From Acidobacteriota bacterium (GTDB lineage Bacteria; Acidobacteriota; Vicinamibacteria; Vicinamibacterales; UBA8438), in NCBI GenBank assembly GCA_009861545.1, contig VXME01000095.1, positions 1 to 64,000 on the forward strand: a stretch of DNA of 64,000 nt. Reading direction: 5' to 3'. The first letter of the stretch is position 1; the number at the start of each line of letters is the position of its first letter. Below the pieces are notes generated by a model. That model worked only from the letters and a program-made list of their open reading frames with translations, made no database searches and was not told the origin of the DNA. Below are positions 25,402-36,207 of this stretch, one piece after another. The translations under genes were made by a program, and so were the position numbers.

Positions 25402-25896
25402 TCAGGCGTCGTCGTCCTCGGACACGGCGTAGGGTGTCGAAGCCTGCCGGACGACGATGGTCATGCCGAAGAGAACGATCACGCCGGCCGCCGCGAGGGC
25501 CAGGTAGCCGCCCGGGGCCATCGTCGGATTCGGCGCCGCGACCGCGGTCCGGCTGCCCTGCACGATCGCGCGCGCCTGCGACTGCGCCCAGACCTGATCG
25601 GCGGTGGTCCGCTCCATCCACTGCTCGCTCACCAGGACGATCCCGAACGCCGCCAGCCCCACGAGCAGCAACGGGTGGCGCGAGTTCTTCCGCGTGATCA
25701 CACTGAGAAAAGCGAGGACGGCGGCCAGGATCCCGAGCCCGAGGACCCATATCCCGGCGATGCTGGGGAGGCCGCCCAGACCGCGCTCGCCGACCAGCAT
25801 CCACGGCATGAACGCACTGCCCGCGAGCACCAGCCCGGCGGACAGCGGCAGATAGTACGCGCGCATGCTGTGGGACAGAATCCCCGCGCCAGCCAT
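25402..25896 (-). CDS. Small four-helix membrane protein, hypothetical
   Basis: The product (about 164 residues) has four hydrophobic segments: LPLSAGLVLAGSAFMPWML, IAGIWVLGLGILAAVLAFLS, LLLVGLAAFGIVLV, and LALAAAGVIVLFGMTIVV. The layout with a periplasmic loop between the third and fourth is common to unnamed proteins in several phyla. It lies 40 bases upstream of mqnE and is probably co-transcribed. Starts at ATG 25896 or ATG 25866 are both possible. Function unknown. Confidence 0.6.
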   Translation of the reverse strand: MAGAGILSHSMRAYYLPLSAGLVLAGSAFMPWMLVGERGLGGLPSIAGIWVLGLGILAAVLAFLSVITRKNSRHPLLLVGLAAFGIVLVSEQWMERTTADQVWAQSQARAIVQGSRTAVAAPNPTMAPGGYLALAAAGVIVLFGMTIVVRQASTPYAVSEDDDA

Positions 25897-26012
25897 CACG
25901 GCAGTCTAGGAGCTTGCGCCGTAGAATGCAACGCAGTGAATTCTGCCGCGCAAGCGCCTGGGGCGGTCGGGGCTGGGGCCGAACACGGAGCCCCGCGATG
26001 GGGTTGGCGGCG

Positions 26013-27551
<1,539 letters not shown>

Positions 27552-27602
27552 GACTGCGCAACGGCGCTGGATGTCGGGCTCGCGCCGACGTCCGGCCCCC
27601 GG

Positions 27603-27926
27603 CTACACGTCGAACGACAGTCCGCACCCGCACTCGCTCTTCGCGTTGGGGTTGCGGAAGATCAACGACTGCCCGAGCATGGACGCATCGCAGTCGAGGA
27701 CGGTGCCGCGCAGGTACTTGTAGCTCTTCGGGTCGACGAAGATCCTCATGTCGTCGGCCTCGAAGACCTCGTCGTCCGGCCGGGGTTCGGTCTCCCACCG
27801 GAACACGTAGCTGAAGCCCGAGCACCCGCCCGCCTTGACGCCGACCCGCAGCCCACCGTCGGCCACGCCGTCGTTCGCCATCGCGTCGCGGATCCGCTTC
27901 GCCGCCGCGGCAGTTACCTCAATCAT
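27603..27926 (-). CDS. Iron-sulfur cluster carrier (HesB/IscA/ErpA family)
   Basis: This 107-residue A-type carrier binds and hands on Fe-S clusters. The three ligand cysteines are present: GVKAGGCSGFSYVF (about residue 35) and ECGCGLSF (about 99 and 101). GLRVGVKAGG and SYKYLRGTVLDCD are typical; ErpA-like is favoured by the SLIFRNPNAK tail. It lies 77 bases downstream of the cysteine desulfurase on the same strand, forming an iscR-iscS-iscA set without iscU, hscA or fdx in this window. Confidence 0.92.
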   Translation of the reverse strand: MIEVTAAAAKRIRDAMANDGVADGGLRVGVKAGGCSGFSYVFRWETEPRPDDEVFEADDMRIFVDPKSYKYLRGTVLDCDASMLGQSLIFRNPNAKSECGCGLSFDV

Positions 27927-28003
27927 CGTCGGGCGTTCCAGTGTACCCGATTGCCCGCGGCCGCGTCAGCGCGGCAGGCGGCTTCGGTCGGGCGCCCGCG
28001 GCG

Positions 28004-29173
28004 TCAGCGGGCGTGCGGCGACAGCTCCCGCAGGCGGGCGACGAGGCCGGCCACCTTGTCGACCGCGTAGTCGACGTCCTCCCGCGTCGTCGTGCGCCCG
28101 AGGCCGAAGCGGATGGAGGCGCGCGCGAGCGCGTCGCTGACCCCGATGGCGTTCAGCACGTGCGAAGGCTCCGGGTTCACGGACGTGCACGCCGCCCCCG
28201 AGGACACGGCGACGTCGTCGAGCCCCACGAGCAGCGACTCGCCCTCGATCCCGTCGAAGCTGACGTTGAGGTTGTGCGGCAGGCGCGCGGCCAGCGATCC
28301 GTTGACGCTCACGCCGTTCAGCCGCTCGCGCAGCCCCGCGAGAAGGCGGTCGCGCAGACGCCCCACGCGGGCGCCCTCCTCCTCCAGATCGGCCTGACAG
28401 ATCGCGGCCGCGGCGCCGAAGCCGACGATGCCCGGCACGTTGAGGGTGCCGGATCGAAGACCCTGCTCGTGTCCCCCGCCGTCGACCAGCGGATCGATGG
28501 AGAGGCGCGGGCGGCGGCGGCGGACGTACAGCGCGCCGATGCCTTTCGGGCCGCACATCTTGTGGGCCGTGAACGAGAGCAGATCGACCCCCAGCGCCTC
28601 GACGTCGACCGGCACCTTGCCGACCGCCTGCGCCGCGTCGGTGTGCAGCACGATGCCGCGCGGCCGCGTCAGCTCCGCAATCCGCGCCACCGGCTGTATG
28701 ACGCCGATCTCGTTGTTGGCCGCCATCACCGACACCAGCCGGGTGTGGGGCCGCAGCGCGCGCTCGACGTCGGCCACGTCGCAGAGGCCGTCCGGCGCCG
28801 GCGGCACGCGCGTCACTTCGACTCCCTCGCGCTCGAGCCGCCGGCACGGATCGAGCACGGCGTGGTGCTCGGTCGTCATCGTCACCACGTGCAGCGGCCG
28901 GCGCGGATCCGCCGCCACCACGCCCCGCACCGCGAGGTTGTCGGACTCGGTCGCCCCGCTCGTGAAGCAGATCTCCCGCGGGTCGGCGCCGATCAGCTCG
29001 GCGACCTGCCGGCGCGCCGCCGCCACCGCGTCGCGGGCGGTCCACCCGAACGCGTGGTGGCGGCTCGACGCGTTGCCGAAGCGCTCGGCGAAGTACGGCA
29101 GCATCGCCTCCACCACACGGGGATCGACCGGCGTGGTCGCGTGGTGATCCAGGTAAACGGGCAATTCGGGCAT
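28004..29173 (-). CDS. iscS: Cysteine desulfurase (IscS/NifS family)
   Basis: The 389-residue PLP enzyme takes sulfur from cysteine for Fe-S clusters and thiolation. Seen: [19 protein letters not shown] at the start, [15 protein letters not shown] near residue 70, [11 protein letters not shown] near 98, [14 protein letters not shown] near 148, [34 protein letters not shown] near 198 (PLP lysine), [12 protein letters not shown], and the catalytic cysteine in [18 protein letters not shown] near 325. The short active-site loop puts it in group I (IscS/NifS). It follows iscR by 78 bases. The two rhodanese-bearing genes at 38788-42025 may receive sulfur from it. Confidence 0.94.
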   Translation of the reverse strand: MPELPVYLDHHATTPVDPRVVEAMLPYFAERFGNASSRHHAFGWTARDAVAAARRQVAELIGADPREICFTSGATESDNLAVRGVVAADPRRPLHVVTMTTEHHAVLDPCRRLEREGVEVTRVPPAPDGLCDVADVERALRPHTRLVSVMAANNEIGVIQPVARIAELTRPRGIVLHTDAAQAVGKVPVDVEALGVDLLSFTAHKMCGPKGIGALYVRRRRPRLSIDPLVDGGGHEQGLRSGTLNVPGIVGFGAAAAICQADLEEEGARVGRLRDRLLAGLRERLNGVSVNGSLAARLPHNLNVSFDGIEGESLLVGLDDVAVSSGAACTSVNPEPSHVLNAIGVSDALARASIRFGLGRTTTREDVDYAVDKVAGLVARLRELSPHAR

Positions 29174-29251
29174 GGCGGGTTCCCTTCGGCCTTCCCGAAA
29201 CCCACGGCGCCGGAGCGCGCCGCACGGGAGGCCTCCGTCCGGGGCAGGCTG

Positions 29252-29734
29252 TCAATCGGCAGCGGCAGGAACGGAGAAGGTCGACTCGGCGGGCCTCCGC
29301 ACCACGGTGAGCGGCAGCGGCTCGGGCGGCTCGTCGCTGACCAGCTCGTTGACGGTGAAGGAAGCCAGCGATTGCACGATGCGATCCTTGAGCCGCCAGA
29401 GCGGATCGCGCACGTTGCACTTGGCGTACTGCTCGCAACTCTCGTCCTCGTCCGAGCAGGCGGTCACGAGGACCGGACCGTCGATGGCCTGGATCACATC
29501 GGCGACCGAGATCAGGGTCGCGGCGCGCGCGAGCTGGTAGCCGCCGCGGGTCCCCTGATGCGACGCGACGATCCCCGTTCGCACGAGACGCTGCAGCACC
29601 TTCGCCATCAGCTCGACGGGGATGTCGTAGCACCCGGCGATCTCGCGGGCATTGGACGAGCTTCCGGGCGCGCACGAAGCGAGGTGCTTCAGTGCGATGA
29701 GCGCGTAGTCGGCCTTCTTCGAAAATCGCAGCAT
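29252..29734 (-). CDS. iscR: Rrf2-family Fe-S regulator, IscR-like
   Basis: The 160-residue winged-helix protein represses Fe-S assembly genes when it carries a 2Fe-2S cluster. Seen: start MLRFSKKADYALIALKHLA, recognition helix region with MAKVLQRLVRTGIVASHQG, TRGGYQLARAATLISVADVI, and three cysteines in CSDEDESCEQYAKC (C-x6-C-x5-C) near residue 95, close to the IscR spacing of C-x5-C-x5-C. A conserved distal His as fourth ligand is not obvious. The ATG at 29734 is chosen over 29767 as it matches the family start. It leads the iscS-iscA set and is divergent from an orphan HepT-like gene, 81 bases apart. Confidence 0.88.
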   Translation of the reverse strand: MLRFSKKADYALIALKHLASCAPGSSSNAREIAGCYDIPVELMAKVLQRLVRTGIVASHQGTRGGYQLARAATLISVADVIQAIDGPVLVTACSDEDESCEQYAKCNVRDPLWRLKDRIVQSLASFTVNELVSDEPPEPLPLTVVRRPAESTFSVPAAAD

Positions 29735-29815
29735 GGGGTCCGCCGCGAACGCAGCGCCAGTCGTCATTCTAGATCGCGGCGGCCGGTGCGCCAAACGGAT
29801 AGACTCGACAACTCC

Positions 29816-30247
29816 ATGCGCCCGCCGCCACAGGACGTCGACCGGCACCTTCTCGCGCTGCGCCAGTCGGTCGCCGCGCTCCGCCGGCACGCCGAGTTGT
29901 CGCCCTGGAGGTTGCTTCTGGACGCCAGCCGCCGGAGATCCGTCGAACGCGGCCTGCAGCTCTACACCCGGAGCCTCATCGAGCTGACGCGCCGGATCGG
30001 CCCCGCCGCCAGCCGGAATCCCGCGGCCTATCCGTCGTCGATCGCGTGCCTGGTGGCTGCGAGGGTGCTGCCGTCGGACCTGGCGGAGCGGCTGGGGGAC
30101 TTCGCCCCGCTGGGTGACGCCCTCGGCAAGGGCGGCGCCAGGCTCGGCCGCCGGCAGATGGCCACGCTGCTGGACGAGCACTTGGACGACTTCGACGAGC
30201 TGGCGGACCGCGTCGAGCGCTGGCTCGCGGAGCGCCGCCCTCAGTGA
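29816..30247 (+). CDS. Orphan HepT-like HEPN protein with lost active site
   Basis: The 143-residue protein is clearly paralogous to the HepT at 36639: both begin with VDRHLxALRQ, LAALRRHA, then IERGLQL / VERGLQL, and end with LDDFxEF-ADRVERWLAE-like helices. In the 36639 copy the middle reads FRNVLVHGY, the HEPN RNase R-x4-H motif. Here that place is LGDALGKGGARLGRRQ: the Arg-His-Tyr set is gone. There is no MntA-type partner next to it. It may be a decaying toxin or a re-used scaffold. The last seven bases overlap the end of the convergent cytochrome gene. Confidence 0.75.
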   Translation: MRPPPQDVDRHLLALRQSVAALRRHAELSPWRLLLDASRRRSVERGLQLYTRSLIELTRRIGPAASRNPAAYPSSIACLVAARVLPSDLAERLGDFAPLGDALGKGGARLGRRQMATLLDEHLDDFDELADRVERWLAERRPQ

Positions 30248-33200
30248 TCGTGCTGCCGCAGATAGGCCAGCAGGTCCGCGAGCCCGGCGGCGTCGAGCCC
30301 CTGCTCGAGCCCGTCCGGCATCAGTGAGAGACCCTCCGCCCGGAACTCGCGGATGCGGCGGCGCGGCACGGTGTCGGTTTCGCCGTTCGCCCGCGCCAGC
30401 GTGACCGCGGCGTCGTTCTCGGCGGCCAGGATGCCGTTGAGCAGCTCGCCGTCGACGGTCTCCACCAGGTAGTTGGCGTACTCGGGCGCGAACGCGGCGC
30501 TCGGGTCGAGAATCGAGGTCAGCAGGTCCTCCTCTCCCCGGAAGAACGACATGTCCAGGCTCGGGCCGACCGGATGGCCGGCGCCGCGGAACCGGTGGCA
30601 CTGGGCGCAGAGCGTCCGGAAATGCGCTTCCCCACGCTCGGCGCTGCCCCGTCGGCCGACCACCTGCGGAAGCCACTCGTCGACCACCGCCTGCCGGTTG
30701 CCGAACTCCTCGTCGGTGAAGAACGCGGCCGCCCGGGCGTGGATGTCCTCGGTGGACCGGCGCAGCAGCCGGCGACGCTGCCCGAAGTCGAGGTCCAGCT
30801 CGCCGGCGCGCAGGTCGCCGTTCTCCAGCGCCTCGATCAGGAGCACGTGGAACGGCTGGTTCCGCAGCAGCATGTCGAGCACGACGTCCTTGACCGCCGG
30901 CGCGTAGCGGCGCCAGCGGTCGAGCGTTCCGCCGCCGCGCGCCGGGTCGTCCAGACCGGCCACCGCGCGGGCCGCCTCGACCTGGAGCGCCGGCGGCGCC
31001 TGCGGCTCCATCAGCGCCAGCAGCGTCTCTGCGACCTGCGCCCAGGCGCCCAGGCCGAGCAGTGCGATCTCCGCGATCCGTGCCTCGACCGTCAGTTCCT
31101 CGTTCAAGGCGCGGACGCGGGCGCGCTCCAGGGCGCGGTCGACGGCGGGCAGGTCCGTCGCGCCGGCGGCGGAGACGACCCGCAACGCCGCCCGCACGAT
31201 ACCGGGGTGGCTGGAATCCAGGAGCCCGGATACGGCGCGCGCAGCCCGGCCGGCCGCGGCCGGCGGCGGCCCGGCCCGCTCCAGACCGTCGGCCAGGCCG
31301 TCGAGCAGCGCCGCCCGAGGCGCGTCCCCCTGGGCCGGCCGGACGGCCAGGTCGGACAGGCTCCGGATATCGTCCGCCCCGCCGGCGGCCACCGCCATCG
31401 CCGCGAGGTGGCGTACGGCGTCGAGCAGGCCGGCCTCCCGGTCGGGCCCGCCTCCGCCGCCATCCGTGTCGAGCAGGCCCCGCAGCACCTCCGCGTGGTC
31501 GTTCTCGATGGCGGCCAGCACCGCGTAGCGCGTCCAGTCGTACTGCGCGTCCTCCCGGAGCACCCGTTGCAGCGCGCCCCTCGTGCTTGCCGTGTTCACG
31601 CCGGCCAGCGTCAACACGGCCTGCATCCGGACGCGGGCGTCGGCGTCGCCGGCCAGTTGCGCGACCAGGTCCGCCGCGTTCGGATCGTCCAGGTGGTCCG
31701 CGGCCAGCACCGCGGCGCTCTCACGGACGCCGCCCGGCCCGCGCTGCACCGCGCCGCGGAGATCGCCCACCTGCAACGCATCGAGCCCCCGCAACGTCCA
31801 TAGCGCGTGCAGCCGGGCCAGCGGGTCCCGGCCGTTGCGGAGCACGCGGCGGAGCGGTTGCACCGCGGACGCGTCCCGCCGCTCCACCAGGAGGCGCTGG
31901 GCCGTGTCGCGCCACCACTTGTTCGGATGGGCCAGGCTGTCCACGAGCGCCGGCGGATCGGCCCCGGCCAGCGCCGGACGCACCGGGGCCAGCCCGTCAC
32001 GCGGCACGATCCGGTAGATCCGTCCCTTCTCGTCTCCGGCCCGCAGGTCGAGCGTCGCTTCGACCGCATCCGGGATCCACTCCGGGTGCTCGATGACCTC
32101 GCGGTGCATGTCGACGACGTAGAGCGCCCCTTCCGGCCCGGTCGCCACGCTGACCGGCCGGAACCAGTTGTCGCGCCCCGCCAGCAGCTCCACCCCCTCG
32201 GCCCGGCGGCTCGCCGTGAAGCTGGGACCGTCCGGCGTCAGCACGTCCTGGTGCACGACGTTGACCACCACGTCGTTGACGAAGAGGCTGTCCCGATAGG
32301 CCGCCGGCAGCGCGCCGCCGCCGTAGTACGCGATCCCGGAGCCGCCCGAGAAGTGCCCGGACTGATCCGGGTTGTTGACGCGGGTCTGGGCGTCGGACAC
32401 CTGGAAGAGCTGCGCCGAGCTGCCGTGGTCCGAGATCATGTCGCGCGTGGTCGGCAGCACCAGCCACGGGTTGTCCCGCAGGTATCGGATCGGGAAGACC
32501 ATGTGCTGGATGTGGTTTACGTTGTGGGTGCCGAACATCCGGCCCCACGCGTCGAAGGCGATGCCGTGTCCCCCCGTGGTCTCGAAAGACTGCTCCAGCG
32601 CGCCGGTGTCGGGCCGGAAGCGGAAGTCGGCGCCGCGAATCGAGACGGCCGCCTCGGGCCGGCCGGCCGGATGACCGCTGCCGTGGTTGCCGCCGTTGGC
32701 GGCGTAGACCCAGTTGTCGATGCCCCAGGTGAGCCCGTTGATGTTGTGCTGCGTGTTCTCGACCGGGAAGCCGGTGAACAGGACGTCGCGCGTGTCGGCC
32801 ACCCCGTCGCCGTCCGGGTCGCGCAGGTGCAGGATGTCGGGCGGCGCGGTCACCAGCACGCCGTCGCGCCACGGCAGAACCGACGTCGGGTAGGGCAGCT
32901 CGTCCGCGAACAGCGTCCAGGTCTCGTAGTAGCCGTCGAGGTCCTCGTCGACCAGGCGCTTGACCCGGCCCACAGGCGGCGAGCCTTCCGGCCGCATCGG
33001 GTAGCCACCCATCTCGACCACGAACATCCGGCCGTCGGCATCGAACGCGACGGCTACCGGATCGACGACGGCGGGCTCCTCGGCGGCCAGCTCGAGACGG
33101 AGGTCGTCCGGCAACTGCGCGGTGGCGATGAACTCGTCCGGATCGAGCGACATGCCCCGGTCGTCGCCGTGCATGCATCCCGAAGCGGCAAGGACGAGCA

Positions 33201-33384
33201 CGAGCAGCCCGAGAAGGAGAGTCGAGCAGTGCCGAACCCATCCCGGCGCCCGCACAGCGCTGGTCGAGGACGCATCTCGGGTGTGTTCGATCGAGGACCC
33301 GCGCAGCGCGGGCCGCTCGACTGCGGCGCCGCACTTGCGGGCTTCCCGAACACCGGCCGGACTGCAACGCGCGATGATCTGCAT
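30241..33384 (-). CDS. Membrane-bound dehydrogenase lipoprotein with HEAT repeats and cytochrome c
   Basis: This 1047-residue protein has a lipoprotein signal (LLLGLLVLVLAASGC), a six-bladed propeller of the PVC/Acidobacteria membrane-bound dehydrogenase type (VAFDADGRMFVVEMGGYPM, NGLTWGIDNWVYAANGGNHG, GTHNVNHIQHMVFPIRYL, VATGPEGALYVVDMHREVIE), a HEAT-like helical middle (about residues 480-850), and a C-terminal heme domain with CAQCHRFRGAGHPVGPSLD. Relatives oxidise sugars or other small substrates, passing electrons to the heme. The ATG at 33384 has GGGGGTGG seven bases upstream. An ATG at 33417 overlaps the upstream stop, and a GTG at 33255 would give a more usual signal peptide. The frame continuing upstream to 34434 is antisense-phase overlap and is not used. 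Confidence 0.85.
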   Translation of the reverse strand: MQIIARCSPAGVREARKCGAAVERPALRGSSIEHTRDASSTSAVRAPGWVRHCSTLLLGLLVLVLAASGCMHGDDRGMSLDPDEFIATAQLPDDLRLELAAEEPAVVDPVAVAFDADGRMFVVEMGGYPMRPEGSPPVGRVKRLVDEDLDGYYETWTLFADELPYPTSVLPWRDGVLVTAPPDILHLRDPDGDGVADTRDVLFTGFPVENTQHNINGLTWGIDNWVYAANGGNHGSGHPAGRPEAAVSIRGADFRFRPDTGALEQSFETTGGHGIAFDAWGRMFGTHNVNHIQHMVFPIRYLRDNPWLVLPTTRDMISDHGSSAQLFQVSDAQTRVNNPDQSGHFSGGSGIAYYGGGALPAAYRDSLFVNDVVVNVVHQDVLTPDGPSFTASRRAEGVELLAGRDNWFRPVSVATGPEGALYVVDMHREVIEHPEWIPDAVEATLDLRAGDEKGRIYRIVPRDGLAPVRPALAGADPPALVDSLAHPNKWWRDTAQRLLVERRDASAVQPLRRVLRNGRDPLARLHALWTLRGLDALQVGDLRGAVQRGPGGVRESAAVLAADHLDDPNAADLVAQLAGDADARVRMQAVLTLAGVNTASTRGALQRVLREDAQYDWTRYAVLAAIENDHAEVLRGLLDTDGGGGGPDREAGLLDAVRHLAAMAVAAGGADDIRSLSDLAVRPAQGDAPRAALLDGLADGLERAGPPPAAAGRAARAVSGLLDSSHPGIVRAALRVVSAAGATDLPAVDRALERARVRALNEELTVEARIAEIALLGLGAWAQVAETLLALMEPQAPPALQVEAARAVAGLDDPARGGGTLDRWRRYAPAVKDVVLDMLLRNQPFHVLLIEALENGDLRAGELDLDFGQRRRLLRRSTEDIHARAAAFFTDEEFGNRQAVVDEWLPQVVGRRGSAERGEAHFRTLCAQCHRFRGAGHPVGPSLDMSFFRGEEDLLTSILDPSAAFAPEYANYLVETVDGELLNGILAAENDAAVTLARANGETDTVPRRRIREFRAEGLSLMPDGLEQGLDAAGLADLLAYLRQHDH

Positions 33385-33416
33385 GAGTCCACCCCCGTCC
33401 CGACCGTCCAACCGCA

Positions 33417-34667
33417 TCACCGCCTGCCCTGTCCCGTCCAGGTGCCCCGGGCCACCGCCGGCACGAACGCGTCGAGCCCGTCGGGCCGGAACGGCAGGGT
33501 TCGCCCCTGTTCGGCGCTCATGTAGGCGGTCATCAGCAGCTCGACCACCTCGACCCCGTCGTCGAAGGTCAGGTCCGGTGTCTCTCCCCGGAGGAACGCC
33601 CGGACCATGTGCCGGTTCTCCGCCGTGTAGCCGTACTCGGCCGTTTCGTCGACGACGACCGGCATCGATCCGACCTCGGCATTCTGCTTCTCGACCAGGT
33701 CCTCGCCCGCCGCGCCGCGCACCTCGCGGCTGAAGAACAGCTTCACGCCGCTGTCGAGCGAGTTGACGGCCAGCGAGTACTCGGGGCCGAGCAGCTCCAT
33801 GCTCAGCCGCAGCCCGGCGCCGACGTAGCTCCACGACGTGCTCGCCTCGCCGATGAGCGGCGTCCCGTCGTCCGCCTCGTACTCGATGGTGACGCCGGCG
33901 AAATCCTCCGCGGGACGTGCCGCGTAGTCGACGGCGACTCCCATCGTCCGCCGCAGCCGGTCGCTGTACTCGGGCCGGCTCCACTTGAGGGATGCGATCC
34001 GGCCGGTCACGCGCCTTGGCCGAATGGACACGCGGGGCGCCCCGGGCGCCGTCAGCAAGTGCCGCACCACCTCCACCGAGTGGCACGCCATGTCGTTCAG
34101 CACGCCGCCGCCCTGCAGGTCGCCCCGCCAAAACCACGGGCTGTGGGGTCCGCTGTGCTCCTCGGCGGCGCGGGCCAGGTACGGCCGGCCGGTCAGGGCG
34201 GCGCCGCGACGCCAGATCAGCTCTCGGCCGCGGGTCACCGGCGGCGCGAAGATCTGGTTCTCCAGGTAGCCGTGCGGCAGGCCCGCCTGCTCGACGAGCG
34301 CGCGCATCCGCTTCGCCTCGGCGACCGTGCGCGCCAGCGGCTTCTCGCAGGCCACGCCGCGCAGTGTCGCGCCGGCCTTCACGGCGGCGCAGATCGCCTC
34401 CAGGTTCGCGACCCGCGCGTGGTTCGGTCCGCACAGCCAGACGGCGTCCACCGCCGGGTCGGCAACCATCGCCTCGATGGAGGGAAACGCGCGCGCCTCT
34501 CCCACATCCAACTCGCGCGCCAGCGCCGCCGCCGACTCGGCGTGCCCGGCGTTCGGGCTCCAGCAGCCGCGCACGTCGGCGTCGCGCACGCCGACCAGCG
34601 AGCGGATGTGAAAGCGGGTGATGAATCCGCTGCCGATGAAGCCGATGCCGAGCCGGGGGGAGGTCAC
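33417..34667 (-). CDS. Gfo/Idh/MocA-family oxidoreductase
   Basis: The 416-residue NAD(P)-dependent enzyme has the Rossmann start GIGFIGSGFITRFHIRSL, NHARVANLEAI, and VACEKPLARTVAEAKRMR near residue 108 (the EKP catalytic-lysine motif), then the GFO/IDH C-terminal domain with GGGVLNDMACHSVEVVRHLL near 198. Such proteins oxidise or epimerise sugars and inositols. Starts at GTG 34667. Its stop lies one base from a possible start of the cytochrome c dehydrogenase gene, so the two probably act on the same carbohydrate, one in the cytoplasm and one outside; that link is inference. Confidence 0.87.
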   Translation of the reverse strand: MTSPRLGIGFIGSGFITRFHIRSLVGVRDADVRGCWSPNAGHAESAAALARELDVGEARAFPSIEAMVADPAVDAVWLCGPNHARVANLEAICAAVKAGATLRGVACEKPLARTVAEAKRMRALVEQAGLPHGYLENQIFAPPVTRGRELIWRRGAALTGRPYLARAAEEHSGPHSPWFWRGDLQGGGVLNDMACHSVEVVRHLLTAPGAPRVSIRPRRVTGRIASLKWSRPEYSDRLRRTMGVAVDYAARPAEDFAGVTIEYEADDGTPLIGEASTSWSYVGAGLRLSMELLGPEYSLAVNSLDSGVKLFFSREVRGAAGEDLVEKQNAEVGSMPVVVDETAEYGYTAENRHMVRAFLRGETPDLTFDDGVEVVELLMTAYMSAEQGRTLPFRPDGLDAFVPAVARGTWTGQGRR

Positions 34668-34792
34668 GTCGCGGACAGGCTAATGCAGGGAAGCGGCGGG
34701 CTCAAGACCTCGCGGGCGAGCGGCGCGCTCGATGGCGCGACGGAGGCCCGGCGAGGAGTCGCTCGTCCCGGCCGGCCGCGAGCCCACCGGGG

Positions 34793-35956
34793 TCACTCGA
34801 TGATCGCGTTCCCCCAGAGGCGTTCCAGAAAGACGCGCCACGGCAGCACATCGATGTCGCCGGAACGGCGCGGGGCAGTATCGTTACTGACGACGATGGC
34901 TTGCCGCGGACCGTGCTCCTCACGGAACGCGCGGATGCCCTTCATGTCTTCCGGCCGGACGCGGCTCGTGCCCTTCACTTCGATGGCCACCTCGGCCTCG
35001 CGACCGAGCACGAAGTCCACCTCCAGGCCTGACTTCGTCCGCCAGTACCGGATCGGGACATCCCGCTCCCGGTAGCTCCGAAAGGCCAGCAGCTCCATCA
35101 GCACGTAGTGCTCCAGGGCCTGCCCGAACGCCGGTCCCGCGGCGCGCTCCAGGCGGCGCCCGCTCAGGTAGCCGGCCACGCCGACGTCGAAGAGGTAGAA
35201 CTTCGGCGCTCGGACGAGGACGGCGCGCGACCGTCGCCGGCTGAACGGCTCGAGGAACTCCCCGAGCAACGTGTCGACGAGGATCTGGAAGTACTCGCGC
35301 ACCGTCTTGGCATCCACGCCGCAATCGCGCGCGACGCTACTGAAGTTCAGCACCTGCCGGTGGCAGAAGCCCAGCGCGTCGAAGAAGCGCGCGAAGGCCG
35401 ACGCGTTGCGGGTCAGCCCCTCGGCGAAGACCTCCTCCTTCAGGTAGTCGTCGACGTACCCGGCCAGCGCGCGGCGATGGTGGGTGGCGTCGTAGTGCTG
35501 CGGCACGAGCCCCCGATTCAGCGCACGCAGCAGATCGAGCTCGGGAACCTCCGGCCACGCGAGCGGATGCAGCCCGAACCGCCACGCCCGGCCGCCCAGC
35601 AGGTTGGCCCCGCCCCGTTTCAGCTTCCGGGCACTCGATCCGCAGAGCACGAACGCCAGGCCGTGCTGCTCGATGAGCCGGTGCACCTCGTCGAGCAGGG
35701 CCGGCACCTTCTGCACCTCGTCGACGACGATGGGTCGACCGCGGCGACTCCCGTCGAGTGCCAGTACCCGCTCGGTGAACAGCCAGGGTTCACGCGTGAA
35801 GTCCAGAGCGGTGCGGGTCTCGAGCAGGTCGAAGCGGGCGGAGCCCGGGAACCGTTCGGCGAGCAACGTCGACTTGCCCGTCTTGCGCGGCCCCCACAGG
35901 AAGGCCGACTGCCGTTCCGGAAGGTCGAAAACGAGCTCGCGGCGGTACGAACCCAT
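34793..35956 (-). CDS. AAA+ ATPase with DUF4143 (archaeal-type ATPase family)
   Basis: The 387-residue protein has Walker A FLWGPRKTGKSTLLAERFPG (about residue 20-39), Walker B region GRPIVVDEVQKVPALLDEVH (about 75-95), sensor LCGSSARKLKRGGANLLGGR (about 105-125), a helical middle, and a C-terminal PD-(D/E)XK-like DUF4143 domain (SGLEVDFVLGREAEVAIEVK, about 318-337). Nucleic-acid-linked or phage-related roles are suspected for this group but none is proven. The ATG at 35956 follows a TATAAT box by about 36 bases; the upstream TTG at 35986 is less likely. It flanks the toxin-antitoxin and restriction genes. Confidence 0.85.
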   Translation of the reverse strand: MGSYRRELVFDLPERQSAFLWGPRKTGKSTLLAERFPGSARFDLLETRTALDFTREPWLFTERVLALDGSRRGRPIVVDEVQKVPALLDEVHRLIEQHGLAFVLCGSSARKLKRGGANLLGGRAWRFGLHPLAWPEVPELDLLRALNRGLVPQHYDATHHRRALAGYVDDYLKEEVFAEGLTRNASAFARFFDALGFCHRQVLNFSSVARDCGVDAKTVREYFQILVDTLLGEFLEPFSRRRSRAVLVRAPKFYLFDVGVAGYLSGRRLERAAGPAFGQALEHYVLMELLAFRSYRERDVPIRYWRTKSGLEVDFVLGREAEVAIEVKGTSRVRPEDMKGIRAFREEHGPRQAIVVSNDTAPRRSGDIDVLPWRVFLERLWGNAIIE

Positions 35957-35991
35957 TCGGAGTGTATTCCTGCTTGGCTGGACCAATCAGG

Positions 35992-35997
35992 ATTATA
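35992..35997 (-). promoter_or_regulatory. -10 box TATAAT for the DUF4143 ATPase gene
   Basis: On the minus strand GGAATATAATCCTG contains TATAAT, which would put the transcript start near 35985 and a leader of about 30 bases before the ATG at 35956. The local sequence is distinctly AT-richer than its surroundings. No clear -35. The rest of 36000-36207 holds no gene. Confidence 0.5.
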
Positions 35998-36207
35998 TTC
36001 CGGGATGGTCTACACCGCCTGCTCCTGACCGAACCGGCCGAATGATGACGCGACCCGGGTCGGCGCGTTGCTCACCGGCCGGGCATCGCCCTCAGCAGGA
36101 ACTGATCTCACCGATCCAAGAACGTACATCGGGCTGGTTCTCTTCGGCGGCCCTCGCACCGCCGGGCCGCCTTGCACCGCTCCGCGTCGATACCGCATGA
36201 TGCAGAC

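Noticed and set aside
33418-34434. A 1397-codon frame joining the cytochrome protein with upstream sequence
   Set aside because: The upstream part overlaps the Gfo/Idh gene in another phase and is arginine-rich shadow sequence.
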